Shown here: piece after piece, positions 21,468 to 32,455 of the stretch | Layout: every line of letters begins with the position of its first letter | Position numbering within the stretch: position 1 is the first letter of the stretch | DNA from: Bettongia penicillata ogilbyi | Taxonomy: Eukaryota > Chordata > Mammalia > Diprotodontia > Potoroidae | Direction: 5' to 3' | Assembly (NCBI GenBank): GCA_023548195.1 | Contig: JAJHZJ010000532.1 | Coordinates: 1,878,725 to 1,942,724 of the forward strand | DNA: 64,000 nucleotides | Made by a program: the position numbers and the translations under genes | Notes under the pieces: model-generated | Seen by the model: only the letters and a program-made list of their open reading frames with translations | Database searches by the model: none | Told to the model about the DNA's origin: nothing

Positions 21468-21780
21468 CCAATATTTATTGAGTGTTTACTTTGTATAAGT
21501 GAGGATATAAAAAGAATAAGACTCTTAAGGGACTTGTAGTTGAATTAGGGAGGTAGGACACATGCACATGAAACTCAAATTAGAGAATTGCCCGAAAATC
21601 TTAGTGTAGTTTTCTATTCTTAAGCTTAAAATGACACTAAGAATTTTGGGACATCCTGTCCATGGCTGTTAATGATTGGTCCTAAAGACGATAGGAATTC
21701 AGAGGAGAAAGAGATTAGTTTTAACTCAGGTGATCAAAGAAGGATTCATAGAGAAGATGGTGTCTGAGTTAAGTCATTAT
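21468..21780 (+). repeat. LDR-like head and following part
   Basis: 'ccaatatttattgagtgtttactttg', 'taagggacttgtagttgaattaggg', 'gattcatagagaagatggtgtctgagttaag' follow the LDR layout. A 172-codon frame beginning at 21676 starts in this repeat and crosses unrelated DNA, so it is not accepted as a gene. Confidence 0.5.
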
Positions 21781-22268
21781 GGATACTTAGAAACTTCTAT
21801 GTTCAGAAGCTGGGGAAGGCGATTCATTCTACCCAGGACCTCCCTTAGAGCTCCAGAGGCTCTAGTTATCTCAGGGACTTTCCCTTGCCTGGTGACTACT
21901 TATATAAACATCTCATCCCAGCATTCAAGGGCTCTCTCATGGGGCTCTAAACAGTCTGTCTGTCCAGTTGTAACTTACTCCATTCATCTTCATGTTTTTC
22001 TGTGTTCCGGTCAAACTATTTATTTACTTATTTTATTATTTATTATGTTATTTGTTCTCTGTCCTCGTTTCATTCTTCCTATCTTTACAGCTTTGTTCCA
22101 ACTTACCCTTATGCCTCTCCCGAAGTACTTCCCTTCCCTTCAGCCTGATTGTAGTCATCAAGGTGCTTCTTCAAGGTGCCGCTCCTACCTGTGACCCTGC
22201 ATACAGTCTTCTACCTCAAATTCCTTGTCCTGCTTTGGATCCCTCCTTTGCAATTGTTATAATCTTTG
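21781..22268. other. Unassigned non-coding stretch
   Basis: Contains two overlapping open frames (21676-22194, and 21992-22393, which runs on into the antisense SINE). They are hydrophobic because the DNA is T-rich. No signal peptide, domain or splice context supports either. Confidence 0.35.
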
Positions 22269-22497
22269 TTGGTGTTTGGTCATTTCTTCACAACCTCATT
22301 CAGGTTTCCTTGGCAAAGATACTGAAGTGTTTGCCATTTCCTTCTTCAGCTTATTTTACAGATGAAGAAACTGAGGCAAACAGGGTTAAGTGACTTGCCC
22401 AAAGTCATAGAACAAGTAAGTTTGCGAGGCTGGATTTGAACTCAGGTCTTCCTGACTTCTGGCCCAGCACTCTATCCACTGTACCACCTACCTGTCC
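22269..22497 (-). repeat. RTE-tailed CORE-SINE with imperfect target-site duplication
   Basis: Antisense SINE landmarks 'caggtttccttggcaaagatactgaagtgtttgcc', 'gatgaagaaactgaggcaaac', 'gacttgcccaaagtcatag', 'ctggatttgaactcaggtcttcctgact', 'ctctatccactgtaccacc'. Flanks 22257-22268 and 22498-22509 ('ttataatctttg'/'ttatagtctttt') agree at 10 of 12 positions. Confidence 0.85.
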
Positions 22498-22524
22498 TTA
22501 TAGTCTTTTCCATATATCATGTAT

Positions 22525-22727
22525 CAGGGGTGGGGAACCTGCAGCCTAAAGGCCGCGCGTGACCTGCTAGGTCCTTGGGTGTGGCCTTTTGACTGAGCCC
22601 AAGTTTTACAGAACAAATCCTTTTATGAAGGGGATTTGTTTTGTGAAGTTTGGATTCAGTCAAAGGGCTGCACTTGAGGACCTAGAGGGCCACATGTGAC
22701 CTCGAGGCTGCAGGTTCCCCAGCCCTG
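22525..22727. mobile_element. Palindromic hAT-like MITE
   Basis: A ~200-bp near-complete inverted repeat: left end 'caggggtggggaacctgcag', right end 'ctgcaggttccccagccctg'. Arms pair through 'ctaggtccttgggtg'/'cacttgaggacctag' to a loop around 'tccttttatgaagggga'. The CAGGGGTGGGGAAC start resembles hAT-family ends. No transposase and no clear 8-bp duplication. A second copy is at 34384. Confidence 0.75.
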
Positions 22728-23374
22728 CCCCAGCCATAGTATTCAGGAATCTGATGTATAAGTTTTTCCTTACCTCAGACATAATTTCATGATTTTGTAG
22801 CCTGCAATGCTGTTCAGATTTCCAGACTGCGGTCTTAATCTCTTTAGTCTGCTATCCTTTGCAAATCACTGCTCCCCTCAACCTTGTTATTTGCCTTCTT
22901 GGAACCTTTGCCAGATCTATAATCCTTATCTTGAAGGCAGATATGAAAACTGCTCATTGTCTGCCTTGCAGACAATTATTCACTCACTCCTTCTCATGCC
23001 CTGGCTGGACTACAGGGCTCTGGGGGCTGCCAGATCTCTCTGAATTTTCTTTTTAAAAATCTTATCTGTTCTCTTGCTGTTCAAGAAAGTAGCCTTCTTC
23101 TGATATGCTAACCTAAACACATAGCTTCTCTTCTCCACAGTCCAAGGTGTGTCTTTCTCAAATTCTTGCCAACTCCCATCTCCACACAGACATTGAGTAA
23201 CCGATCTCTACCAATGAGGAGAGACTTAAGCAGAAGAGCTTGGAGCTGAGGATAATACTTAAATGACTACACTTTATAATGACAGAGTATGAAGCTAATT
23301 CTGAATGGAACCCAACAAAAACAGGTCAACGAAATAATAATGGTTAAGAGTACACGTTTAGACATACAGTTTAT
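22728..23374. other. Unassigned non-coding stretch
   Basis: No repeat assigned. Two overlapping frames at 22807-23056 in different phases indicate chance openness. Confidence 0.4.
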
Positions 23375-24690
23375 GTCCCAGTCCTAAAGAAGAGTAATGC
23401 CAAAGATCCTCAAACTACCAAACACTTGTACCCATTTCACACACCTGCAAGGCTCTGCTTAAGGTTCTGCAAGCCAAGCTTCAGCAATATGTGAACTGAG
23501 AATTGCCAGAATAGTGGGCTGTAGCAAGCTGGTTTTCAAAGAGGCAGAGGAATTGCCAAGATTCAGTGGATGATGGAGAAAGCAAGGGAGTTGCAGAAAA
23601 ACATCCACTTCTGCTTCATTGACTACACTAAAGCCTTTGACTGCGTGGATCCCAACAAAATATGGCAAGTTCTCAAAGAGGTGGGAGTACCAGGTCCTCT
23701 TCTTTGCCTCCTGAGGAACCTATATGTGGGTCCAGAACTGAACATAGAACAACTGATTGGGTTAAGAGTGAGAAAGGAGTACAACAAAGCTCTATGTTGT
23801 CACTTTATTTATTTTACTTATATGCAGTGCATTATGTGGAAATACTGGACAGGACAAACAAAAGCCAGAATTAATGTTGCTAGGCAAAATAGCAGCAACT
23901 TCAGATAAGCAGATGATACCACTCTGATGGCAGAAAGTGAAGAAGACCTAAGAAGCCTCTTGATGAGGGTGAAGGAGGAGAGAGTAAAAACTGGCTTGAA
24001 ACCTCAAATTAAAAAAACAACCAAGATCATGGCATCTGGTCCCATGACTTCCTCACAAACAGAGGGAGAAGAAATGGAATCAGTGTCAGATTTTATATTC
24101 TTGGGCTCCAAGATCACTGCAGAGGGTGCCTATAGTCATGAAATTAAAAAAGTAGTAGTAGAAAGTAGTAGTAGAAATTAGAAGTAAAGCTATAGCAAAT
24201 TAAGACCTCATCCTAAAAAGCATAGACATCACCTTGATGACAAAGGTCCATATAGTCAAAGCTATGGTATTTCCAGTGGTTGTGTATAGCTGTGAGAGTT
24301 TGACTAAAAGGAAAGTTGAGAGCCACAGAATCATTGCTTTTGTACTGTGATGCTAAAGAAGACTTTTGACAGTCCCTTGGACAGCAAGGAGATCAAATCA
24401 ATCAATATTTAAAGAAATTAATTCAGACTATTCATTGGAAGGACAAATATTGAAGCTGAAGTCTCAATACTTTGACCACATTTTAAGAAAGGACTTATTG
24501 GAAAAGATCCTGAGGTTGGGAAAGATTGAAGGTGAAAGGAGAAAGGGAGTGGCAGAGGGTGAGCTGGATTGATAGTATCATGGAAGTAATGAACATGAAC
24601 TTGGCCAGACTTTGGGAGATAGTGGAAGACAGAAGGGCCTGTGAGCCATGGGGTCATGAAGAGTTGAACACAAGTGAATGACTGAGCAAG
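23375..24690 (+). mobile_element. RTE (BovB-like) LINE, reverse transcriptase and 3' end, decayed
   Basis: The translated pieces follow RTE ORF2 order: 'EKARELQKNIHFCFIDYTKA' then 'FDCVDPNKIWQVLKEVGVPG' (RT motif A region), 'LLCLLRNLY', the decayed catalytic 'ADDTTLMAESEEDLRSLL' region at about 23905-23960, 'SDFIFLGSKITAEGAYSHEI' at about 24090-24140, 'VPWTARRSNQSIFKEI' at about 24370-24420, and the C-terminal 'LKLKSQYFDHILRKD...LEKILRLGKIEGERRKG'. The frame is broken by several shifts and stops (23570-23908, 23927-24181 and 24366-24572 are separate open pieces). It ends in 'atggggtcatgaagagttgaacacaag', the tail shared with SINEs here. The 5' endonuclease part is missing. RTE reverse transcriptase is the likely mobiliser of the tRNA-headed SINEs. 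The copy is dead. Confidence 0.9.
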
Positions 24691-25589
24691 TATAAAATTA
24701 ATAATATAATAATTAATAATTAATGATAGTTACCAATTAATAGTAAAATAATAGTTACTAAAAGAAGGCTGTCCCTCCAAATGTAGCATGGGGACGGATG
24801 TTCTTGTGTGTCCTGAAGGGAAGCAAAATAGAGATTTCTAGCTTCTTCTCCCCCCACCCTTCCCCAAGAAAGACTTTATTTTCTTCCAGAAGAAGGAAAG
24901 GAAACAGGAAGACTGTGGCTTGGCCACTCTCTCCTTAGACAGAGGGAATATTGGTCTGAATCTCCCTTAAATAGTAGTCTAGGGGATACAACTTTCAGAC
25001 TCAAGTTAACTGCTGATGGGGGTTTCATTAATTGGAGAAAGCAGAAGGACTTTATAAAAAAAAGCTTTATATGCTTTTCCAACTAAATTCCAGTTCCACA
25101 ATGAACACACATAGTCAGGAACCCTCTTATCCAGGTCAATAGCTGAACAAAAAGTGGAGAAAATACATATATGGGAATATATACCAGACAGTACAAAACC
25201 AGGGAGCTTTTGCATTGGGAGCAAAGTGACCCAGCTCGACCAAGAGACAACCCTAGATCTCACCCAAAGGGAAGATCCCTAAAGTCCCTATAGTAGTAAT
25301 TTGGGGATATTTGGGGACATGATGGAAACTGCCAACTTCTCTCATGTTGGTTTCTTCTCATTCTTTTCCTTTAGAGATCTCAAGTGAGGTTGGCATCTTC
25401 CATCTTTTCTCTTGAAGTTGGAAGCCAGAAGTGCCCCAAGACACTGAAGAAAGCTGAAGAAACTTGCTCCCTCCTGCTCTCACCAACTTTACCCTGCCCC
25501 TCCTACAACTGTGGTTCATTCTTCTCCACCTATAAGGAGAGGGTCCCATACTAATAGGCTTTAGGACTAGGCTTACACATTGACCCAGT
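24691..25589. other. Unassigned stretch after AT-rich tail
   Basis: 24691-24765 is an AATAAT-rich tract, plausibly grown from the RTE tail. 24766-25589 has no recognised repeat. Antisense frames at 24876-25621 are motif-free. Confidence 0.4.
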
Positions 25590-25830
25590 ACCTCAAAGTC
25601 TGCAAAGTACTTTAGGAACATTACACCATTTGAATCTCACAACAGCTCTCTAAGGTAGGTACTAGAGATGGTAATGGTAATTCCCATTTTGCAGATGAGG
25701 ATCTGAGAATCAGAGAGGTTTGAGTGATTCACCCGTCGCCCACAGTTAGTAAAGCTCAGACAGGAGCTGAACCCAAGGCTTCCTGACTCTGAGCCCCTCC
25801 ACTAGGTTACTAGGTAGATTATGGTATAGT
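25590..25830 (+). repeat. MIR-like CORE-SINE
   Basis: 'caaagtctgcaaagtactttaggaac', 'catttgaatctcacaacagctctctaaggtagg', 'cattttgcagatgagg', 'cagttagtaaagctcagacaggagctgaacccaaggcttcctgactct'. Confidence 0.8.
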
Positions 25831-26639
25831 GTTAAGTGGGCAAACCATTCTGACAGGGAAAAACTCAGAAAAACAAATTTACATGCAGAAAAAGGCCCTG
25901 TTTTAGGGAATCCATCTAAAGGCTTGACCGGTGCTTGGTAGTCAAAAATGGATAACCGGATAAGCATTGCCTACGAGAAGAGTAACAGCTGTTCTCTCTT
26001 CTCCCATTTTTGAGAGATGATCTTTTTAATGCTTCTCAATAGAGGAGCATACACAGTAGATAATATGATCAGAGACCTCTGGGTCCTTCTATTAAAAGTA
26101 AATAGAAAAACTGTTGACGATTTCTGGTCTGACTGAAAAAATTGCAGACTGTCCCCACTCATAACCAGATAAGTCAATTCCCTTCCTACCCCCACCTCAA
26201 TTTGCCTCTTCTTTGGTCAAATAAAATTCAGACAACTGAATTTGTCTGTGAGACTGCCTCAGGGAAGCCATCCAGGCCAAATGAGCTCATGACTGAATTT
26301 TGCAAAACAATATGCAGACAAGAGCAGAATTTATATTATCATCTAATATATGCCATTCCAAAAAAATCAACCCCAACATCTCCTTTAACTCCTAAGCTTA
26401 TTTACCATGACTGAGTCATTTCCTAGGCCCAGGTCCAGAATGGCCTACAGTCTTATTGGCTTCAAGGCAAACTATAAAAAGAAACCATCCTGTATTATTT
26501 CTAGGAATGGTGGCTTTAAAAATATATTTTATACTTATTATCTCATCAGGGTTTCTATCCCAGACGTTTAAAAAGAAAAAATGGCAGGTAGAAAATATGG
26601 AAGTGCTGCTAACATTTTCTTCAAAATAATTAAATAATG
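25831..26639. other. Unassigned non-coding stretch
   Basis: No confident feature. The 90-codon frame at 26142 and the antisense 116-codon frame at 26416-26766 (which overlaps a MIR) are treated as chance. Confidence 0.4.
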
Positions 26640-26905
26640 TATTGAAGTACCTGAGTAACCTGGGGGGAATTGCCTTCACTTTGCTGGGCCTCAGTTTCTG
26701 CATCCGTAAAAGGAGTGGGCTCGGACTAGCATTTATACATGATTGCACTTTGAGGTTACAAGTCACATAATATATGTTTCTGTCATTTCATCCTCACAAC
26801 AACCTTGTGAGTTTCAAGTTATTACCTTCATTTTACAGATGAGAAAACTGAGCCTCTGTTAGGTTAATTGGCTTACCCAGGTCACACAGTTAAGTAAGTG
26901 TCCAG
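26640..26905 (+). repeat. MIR-like SINEs
   Basis: 'gctgggcctcagtttctgcatccgtaaaagg' followed by 'tttgaggttacaag', 'tttcatcctcacaacaaccttgtgag', 'cattttacagatgagaaaactgagcc', 'cttacccaggtcacacag'. Two MIR-type pieces in series. Confidence 0.75.
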
Positions 26906-27140
26906 CTAGGTGGTTCAGTAGATAGAGCGCTCGGTCTGGAGTTGGGACCTGGGTTCAGATGCACCTTTAGTCACTAGCTGTGTAACCCTGGGCAAGTCAC
27001 TTATCCTCTCTCTCATTTTCCTGTCTGTAACAGCATCTACCTCACAATGTTGTGCTAAGAATCAAGTGAGATATTTGGTAAGCCCAGGCACCTTTCATAC
27101 TGTAGGCTCTTCATAGATGTTTATTCCTTCCACTCCCCTA
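26906..27140 (+). repeat. tRNA-headed CORE-SINE/MIR
   Basis: 'ctaggtggttcagtagatagagcgctcggtctggag', 'gtcactagctgtgtaaccctgggcaagtcactta', 'ctacctcacaatgttgtgctaagaatcaagtgagat', 'gtaggctcttcatagatgtttattcc'. A complete MIR-type tail. Confidence 0.8.
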
Positions 27141-27144
27141 CCTA

Positions 27145-28465
27145 GATGGCATTTTGAGTTTCTTTTGAGTTCTTCATCTTTTATCCTATGAGATATTACA
27201 TAGAAATGGAAGTGGCAGATGGTAGTGATCAGCATGGAGAAAAAGTATTATGGGTTCTTTAAAAAAGGATTTCGCTTCTTAACCCAACCCCTACCCCACC
27301 CCTTCCAATGAATTTATCTCCCAAGGCAAAGATTTGGCAGATGTATCTGCTTGTTACCCCCCTGATGAATCGCTGCCTCCCAGTTTGGGGTCTCGCGTTC
27401 TATTCTTTTCTTCTTGTTTAAATTGGCCAAGTGATCCCATTCATCCAGGGTTAAACTCGAGATTAAAGACTCATCCCTGACCAAAACGAATTTGGGGTGC
27501 TAATTCTTGGTTCTTTCATTGGCTGCTGGCTCTCATAGATGTACACAGAGTGAGCCAGGTCTATTATCAGACCCTGGGGGAGGGGGTTCCCATGACCCCT
27601 TGTTCTAAGGGGGAGGGAAGAGGAAGAATCAGTGGAAATGCCCTGCTGAGGGGGTTGGCACAGAAGACCCCAATTCTATGCACGGCTATGATTTACAAAT
27701 GAGTTTGGCCTAATAATCAAGCTGCTAGGCTAATTTTCTAGATCAGCTCAGTCAAAGGAATGAGAATTGGGATCGTTTTACAGAAAATGGAGACCTAGAG
27801 AGGTTAAATGATTTGCCCAGCCTCGCATGTTCTAAATATGGGCATGGGATTTAAGCTGAGGTCTTCCCACACTCCTACTCTATCCACCAGCTGCCAGGAG
27901 AATGGGGAGACAGGAAAGAAATAGGTAATTTTCTAAAGGGAGAAACCAGCAGGGGCGCTGCCCTGGGGGACTTTGGATGGACAGAAGGAACTGACTGGAA
28001 GGAGGGGGTAGCAGGAGGCTGGAAGATTCTAAATACAATCACACAGGAAGAGATGTTATACCTCAGACCTTTGGGTATTACGGTAGGGATTCTCCACAGC
28101 AGAAAGACTCGTTGAAGGAGGCCACAGAAACGAATTCCTATGCAATCTCTAGACCCTGAACCAGTGACTCTTACCTGCCTCTGAATTACAAAGCTCCTTG
28201 GTTGCTTTTTCTTTCTTGAATGCACATTCCTATTTCGGGAAAACTGGGTCTCAATCTCATTTCCTTTTCTTTGTTTATAGGATCATGAGATTCTTTTTCT
28301 TGTGTTTCTTTTTAAACCTTCCTATGTACTTCTAGAACTCAAATTCTATTTTCTCTCCTCCCCAAGTATCCCATCATTATTCATCTCCCTTTCTTCTCAA
28401 CCACTGATTCCTTTACTTTTTACTTTCTTTTGAATTTTCTATCTGTTGAAATAAAAACTCATCTA
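27145..28465. other. Low-repeat stretch; candidate conserved non-coding DNA
   Basis: Apart from a MIR remnant at about 27775-27895, this 1.3 kb has no recognised repeat and is less AT-rich than its neighbours. It contains homeodomain-like 'taataatc' and 'ctaatt' sites at about 27710-27740 and an 'ttggccaa' box near 27423. An antisense 116-codon frame at 27875-28225 is basic but motif-free. Regulatory function is only a guess from the absence of repeats. Confidence 0.3.
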
Positions 28466-28469
28466 AAAA

Positions 28470-28790
28470 AATTAGATGCCCAGGGGAAAAGAAGCAAGAT
28501 GTTATTTTTGCATTTCCATATCGGTGCTATTTGCTTCTTTTAATTAAGTTTTCTTTTCAGATCTACATTCTCTCCCACATCCCTCTCTCCTTTCATAGAG
28601 AAAGCAAAAACAAAAAACCTCAAACTCCTTTTTGTAAACACAATCAAAACAAATTATCATATTGGCCACGTCCAAAAAATATTCCTCAGTCTGTACTTTG
28701 AATCTATCCCTGTCTATCAGAAAATGTTACTACTTGCTTCTTGATCTAAAATAGCAACTGTAACAATGGCATTCATACTGATACGTAAAC
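28470..28790 (-). mobile_element. L1 3'-UTR-like fragment, antisense
   Basis: 'cacatccctctctcctttcatagagaaagc', 'cacaatcaaaacaaattatcatattggcc', 'gtccaaaaaatattcctcagtctgtactttgaatctatccctgtc' shares its layout with the antisense L1 tails at 32456 and 34790. No coding content. Confidence 0.55.
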
Positions 28791-28794
28791 CACT

Positions 28795-29190
28795 TCCTTC
28801 ACGTTCCTGTTCAGTCCAACTCTTTGTAACCCTATGGCCTTTCTATCTTCCACTGTCTTCCAAGGTCTGTCCACGCTCATGTTCGTTGTCATGATACTAT
28901 CTATCCATCTCATCTCTGTGGTCTCTTTTCCTTTCACCTTCAATCTTACCCAACCTCAGGATCTTTTCCACTGAGTCCTGTTTTCTCATATGTGGCCAAA
29001 CTAGTTAATCCTCAGTTTCAATATTTGGCCTTCCAATGGATAGTCTGAATTAATTTCTTTAAATATTGATTGATTTCATCTCCCTTCTGTCCAAGATACT
29101 CTCAGAAGTCTTCTTCAGCACCACAATTCAAAAGCGTTGATTCTGCAGGGCTTAGTTTTCCTTATAATCCAACTCTCATAGTACAGATAT
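28795..29190 (-). mobile_element. RTE LINE 3' end, antisense
   Basis: Antisense 'gttcagtccaactctttgtaaccctatgg' is the RTE tail. Upstream on the minus strand come the 'RDGKSLE...LRLGKIEGERK'-type region ('aggatcttttcc', 'ttcaccttcaatcttacccaacc'), the 'FEINQYLKEIN..YPLEGQILK' region near 29030-29080, and the 'YGCES' region at about 29160-29175. It matches the 3' third of the copy at 23375. A MIR core remnant abuts it at 29187-29250. Confidence 0.8.
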
Positions 29191-29364
29191 CATTATCCTC
29201 ATTCCACGTTTGAAGAAACTAAGGTTCACAGAGATTGTAAGGTTAAAGACATTAAAAAACGTTATAATCATTTTCAATGATCATTCATTTCAGTTCTTCA
29301 TTGTGGTCCAAGATTCTTACATACTTTCCAAGCCATACATCATACAGATAACATAGTATTGCCT

Positions 29365-29605
29365 TTCCCTGGTATAGTGGCTAGAGCACTGGCCTTGAAA
29401 TCAGGAAGATTCATGTTCAAATCCAACCTCAGACTTAGTAGCTGCTGGGCAAATCACTTAACTTTGTCTTGCCTCAGTTTCCTCATCAGTAAAATGATCT
29501 GGAGAAGGAAATGGCAAACCACTGCAATGTCTTTGCCAAGAAAACCCCAAATGAGGTCCAAAGAGTCAGACGCTACTGAAATAACTGAACAGCAGCAGCC
29601 TTTTG
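29365..29605 (+). repeat. RTE-tailed CORE-SINE
   Basis: 'ctggtatagtggctagagcactgg', 'ttcaaatccaacctcagacttagtag', 'ctgggcaaatcacttaactttg', 'ctggagaaggaaatggcaaaccactgc', 'aatgaggtccaaagagtcagacgctactgaaataactgaacag'. Confidence 0.85.
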
Positions 29606-31135
29606 CTCAAGGAGCAAAGAAATATTTATAGACAATTACGCTCTTGGATGGTAGGTGTGTGATCAAAGACCATCGATCATCGTGTTCATTCTTTGTTCCA
29701 TATTGCTAAACAAGATTATTCTACATTTATTACCTTTTAAATAATTCACTTGATATTTATGTTTGTAGTAGAGGACTTAGGAGTTTCTTCATTACTGCTG
29801 TTGAGTTGGATATTTTGCTTTATATTTTGAGAAGAAATCTTGCATCAATAATAAAAAAATAATACCTAACATTTATAAAGCACTTTAAGAATGGCAAAGC
29901 ACTTTATGGGGAACATATTTGCTAGACTCTAGGCAGATACTTTATATGAAAAGATGCCAGCCACGGAGCCTATGCTGACTGTGACTTTTAGCCCTTCCGG
30001 GACCAGAGCCTCTCCTACTTAGTTAGTAGAAGGTGAAGGTCCCAACCTCGCTTCCTTTCAAGTTTTAGAGGCCTCCTCACCCTGGAAATTACTGCCATGG
30101 ATGGAGCAAATACTTTATTTTTCCCTGATTCACCTAACTGACTGATTAAAAGCATCAGCTCATGTAAAATGCCAGCGTCACACTGAATCAGAGTGCATAA
30201 GGCCATAACCCTTGCTATACCCTTATTTCTGTGGGAAAACAATCTCAGCGTTTTTCAGAAACAAAACCTGTCATAAAAATGTCCCATACTATTGGCACAT
30301 GTTGTAGAAACAAAATCCTCAGAATCTTAAGAATCAAAAGATGCCTGAAAGTCCCTACTTCTATAAAATTCCTGAAGAACTGTCCAAGTATGAGATTGCA
30401 TGTGTAAAACATATATGTCCAACTGGGTTGTCTAATTATACCTCATGAGAATTTTTGATAGATATCTCTGGAATCTTGTCCATCCCTCTGCAAAAGAAAC
30501 TACAAATCCTACCTTGAGGGAAGCCAAAGAAGTACACTCTATGAAAGAATGTGATAGATTAGGATTATATCTGGTCCCTCCCCCTAAATATTGCTGGTTG
30601 AAATGCATAATAGGTTTAGAACAAAAGCTGATTCCTTATATAGCAGCCCTTAAAGGAGGAAAGTAGCCCAAGCTGATACCATCTAGCCTGGTCCCTTCCT
30701 ACCAAATGTTGATTACACAAAAGACCATCACAAACCCAATCAAAACAGTGAACAGAACTGGAAAAGCTTTACAGATTATGATATGCCAGAAATATAGACA
30801 AGAAAGATGAGAACTCAGTTCAAGCCAGTAAAGAAGTCCTTATCTCACTCAAGAGGAAATTCTCCCTCAAATCTCTCCTAAGGCAAGCTGGGAATTAGGG
30901 ACATGTTGGGGAGCCCCTTTCCTGGGTATGTCTGCAGTTTTCAGTCTCTCTCTGAGGTCAGTACTGTCTCTCTGAAAGATTGCATCTCCTCCTGAAAACT
31001 CTCCCACAAACTCTCCCAAATGCACAGGATCACAGCACTGAGTTAATATTTGCTCTCCCAGTTAGGAGTTTCCTATGCACCCTGTGGAGTGCAAAATGCC
31101 CTAACTCTGGGGTATACATATATGAAGGAAAAAAT
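29606..31135. other. Mostly unassigned; MIR remnant
   Basis: 29845-29950 holds a MIR head ('acctaacatttataaagcactttaag'). The rest shows no recognised repeat. Frames at 30015-30242 (antisense) and 30445-30666 lack family motifs. Confidence 0.4.
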
Positions 31136-31137
31136 AG

Positions 31138-31196
<59 letters not shown>

Positions 31197-31260
31197 ACAC
31201 ATATATACTACATATCTGTATATATATTATGTGTGTATGTATGTACAGATGTACGTATGA
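31136..31260. repeat. (AT)n(GT)n microsatellite cluster
   Basis: A short (AT) run leads into an uninterrupted GT tract at 31149-31194 and then ACAC and TATATA blocks. The two overlapping Val/Cys-repeat frames at 30980-31342 are artefacts of this repeat. Confidence 0.95.
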
Positions 31261-31382
31261 AATCTACACTGTGAGGGAAGAAAGAGGTGAGAGGGAAGGG
31301 TACCAGGAGGTCCCCATGGATCTAAGCTTCACAGACTATTGAGCAGCTCCTTGGAGCCTGTATTTCCTGTTAGTAAGGAAGG

Positions 31383-31505
31383 ATGGAAACAAACATTTAT
31401 CAAGTGATGACCATGCCAAGCACTGTGCTTAGCCCAGGGGATACAAATACAAAGAAGAAATAGTCACTACCCTTATCAAACTTACCTTTTAATACAGGAA
31501 GATAG
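31383..31505 (+). repeat. LDR head
   Basis: 'caaacatttatcaagtgatgaccatgccaagcactgtgcttagcccaggggatacaaatacaaagaag' and 'actacccttatcaaacttac' match the LDR head. Confidence 0.75.
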
Positions 31506-32455
31506 CACAGAAAAGGAGGTGGAAAGGGGTTGAGGAAGTGGAAAAGTCCTGAAGTCAAAAACAGGGCCAGGTGGGCAGCCTGGTTCTCTCCACAAAATGG
31601 AAACTCCAGGAAGAACTCAGTAGTGAGAGAAGGAAGCTGGCCTTTCAGAGGGATGCTCCAGGTTGTTTGTCCCTATGTCCAGTGCTTTGGGTTTTTCTGT
31701 AGCCTCCCTTCCCTGCCCCTCCCCAACTCCCTATTCCCAACATAACTTCCTCTTAGAATAGCTTATTGGCCATTCCCTTTGACCTTACTTATGGCTACCT
31801 GGCTCCTTGTCCCTGGATTGACACTGGGTCCACCAAGGACTTCATCCACCATGATTGATTTTGAGGCTCATGGTGCCCACTGAACTCTCTCTCTAGTCTG
31901 GAGAAAGGTGGGATTGGAGAGCACTCTGACCTTACGTGTGTATATGCTGAGTGAGAGAGGGCACAGTGAGAATCGAGGGGAAGAAACAAGACAACAGAGC
32001 AAAAGATACATGGAAACGGAAAGTCTAGAAGCGGGAAGTGGCATGGCATCCATGTTGCGGGGTGGAAGTCCAAAATCCCAATAATAGTCTGAGAGGGTTT
32101 TGGTGAGAGGTGACATGCAAGGCTGAGACTGTAGGAATTCAAGAACAGGTAAGAGACAGTGTTGGGCTCGAGAGAGCTCTCCCAACCTACTATGCTCTGT
32201 GGGGGTGGGCTTTTTATTTAATATCTGGCTGTGTGGGACCAGCCTCTTCCTCCATTCAGCTGGAAAGTTCCTGCTACTATCGCCTTTATTATTTTCCATG
32301 GCAACAGCTGAGCCCGTACAGCTTCGGACGTTTTATGGATCAGACACTCTAGACCTTTCTTTGTAGGGAACTTTGTGACCATCAGACTGAACAAACCCTG
32401 GAACTGATTTTGGTGAGAGATAGAATCTCTGCTTCCATGTGGTTTTTTTTCTTGC
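31506..32455. other. Unassigned stretch with antisense open frames
   Basis: About 950 bp with no repeat I recognise. Antisense frames of 143 codons (32299-31868) and 115 codons (32142-31795) overlap in different phases. They lack domains, and their composition follows the purine-rich sense strand. An LTR-like or unique origin cannot be separated by eye. Confidence 0.35.

Noticed and set aside
21676..22194. 172-codon open frame, the longest in the window
   Set aside because: It starts inside an LDR-type repeat, crosses unrelated T-rich DNA, is overlapped by another frame and shows no domain.
22517..22735. 8-bp target duplication of the palindromic MITE
   Set aside because: The left flank tcatgtat and right flank ccccagcc do not match. 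The copy at 34384 also lacks one.
30980..31342. Val/Cys-repeat protein
   Set aside because: Translation of a GT microsatellite.
31795..32299. Antisense frames of 143 and 115 codons
   Set aside because: They overlap in different phases, lack motifs and splice context, and follow strand composition.
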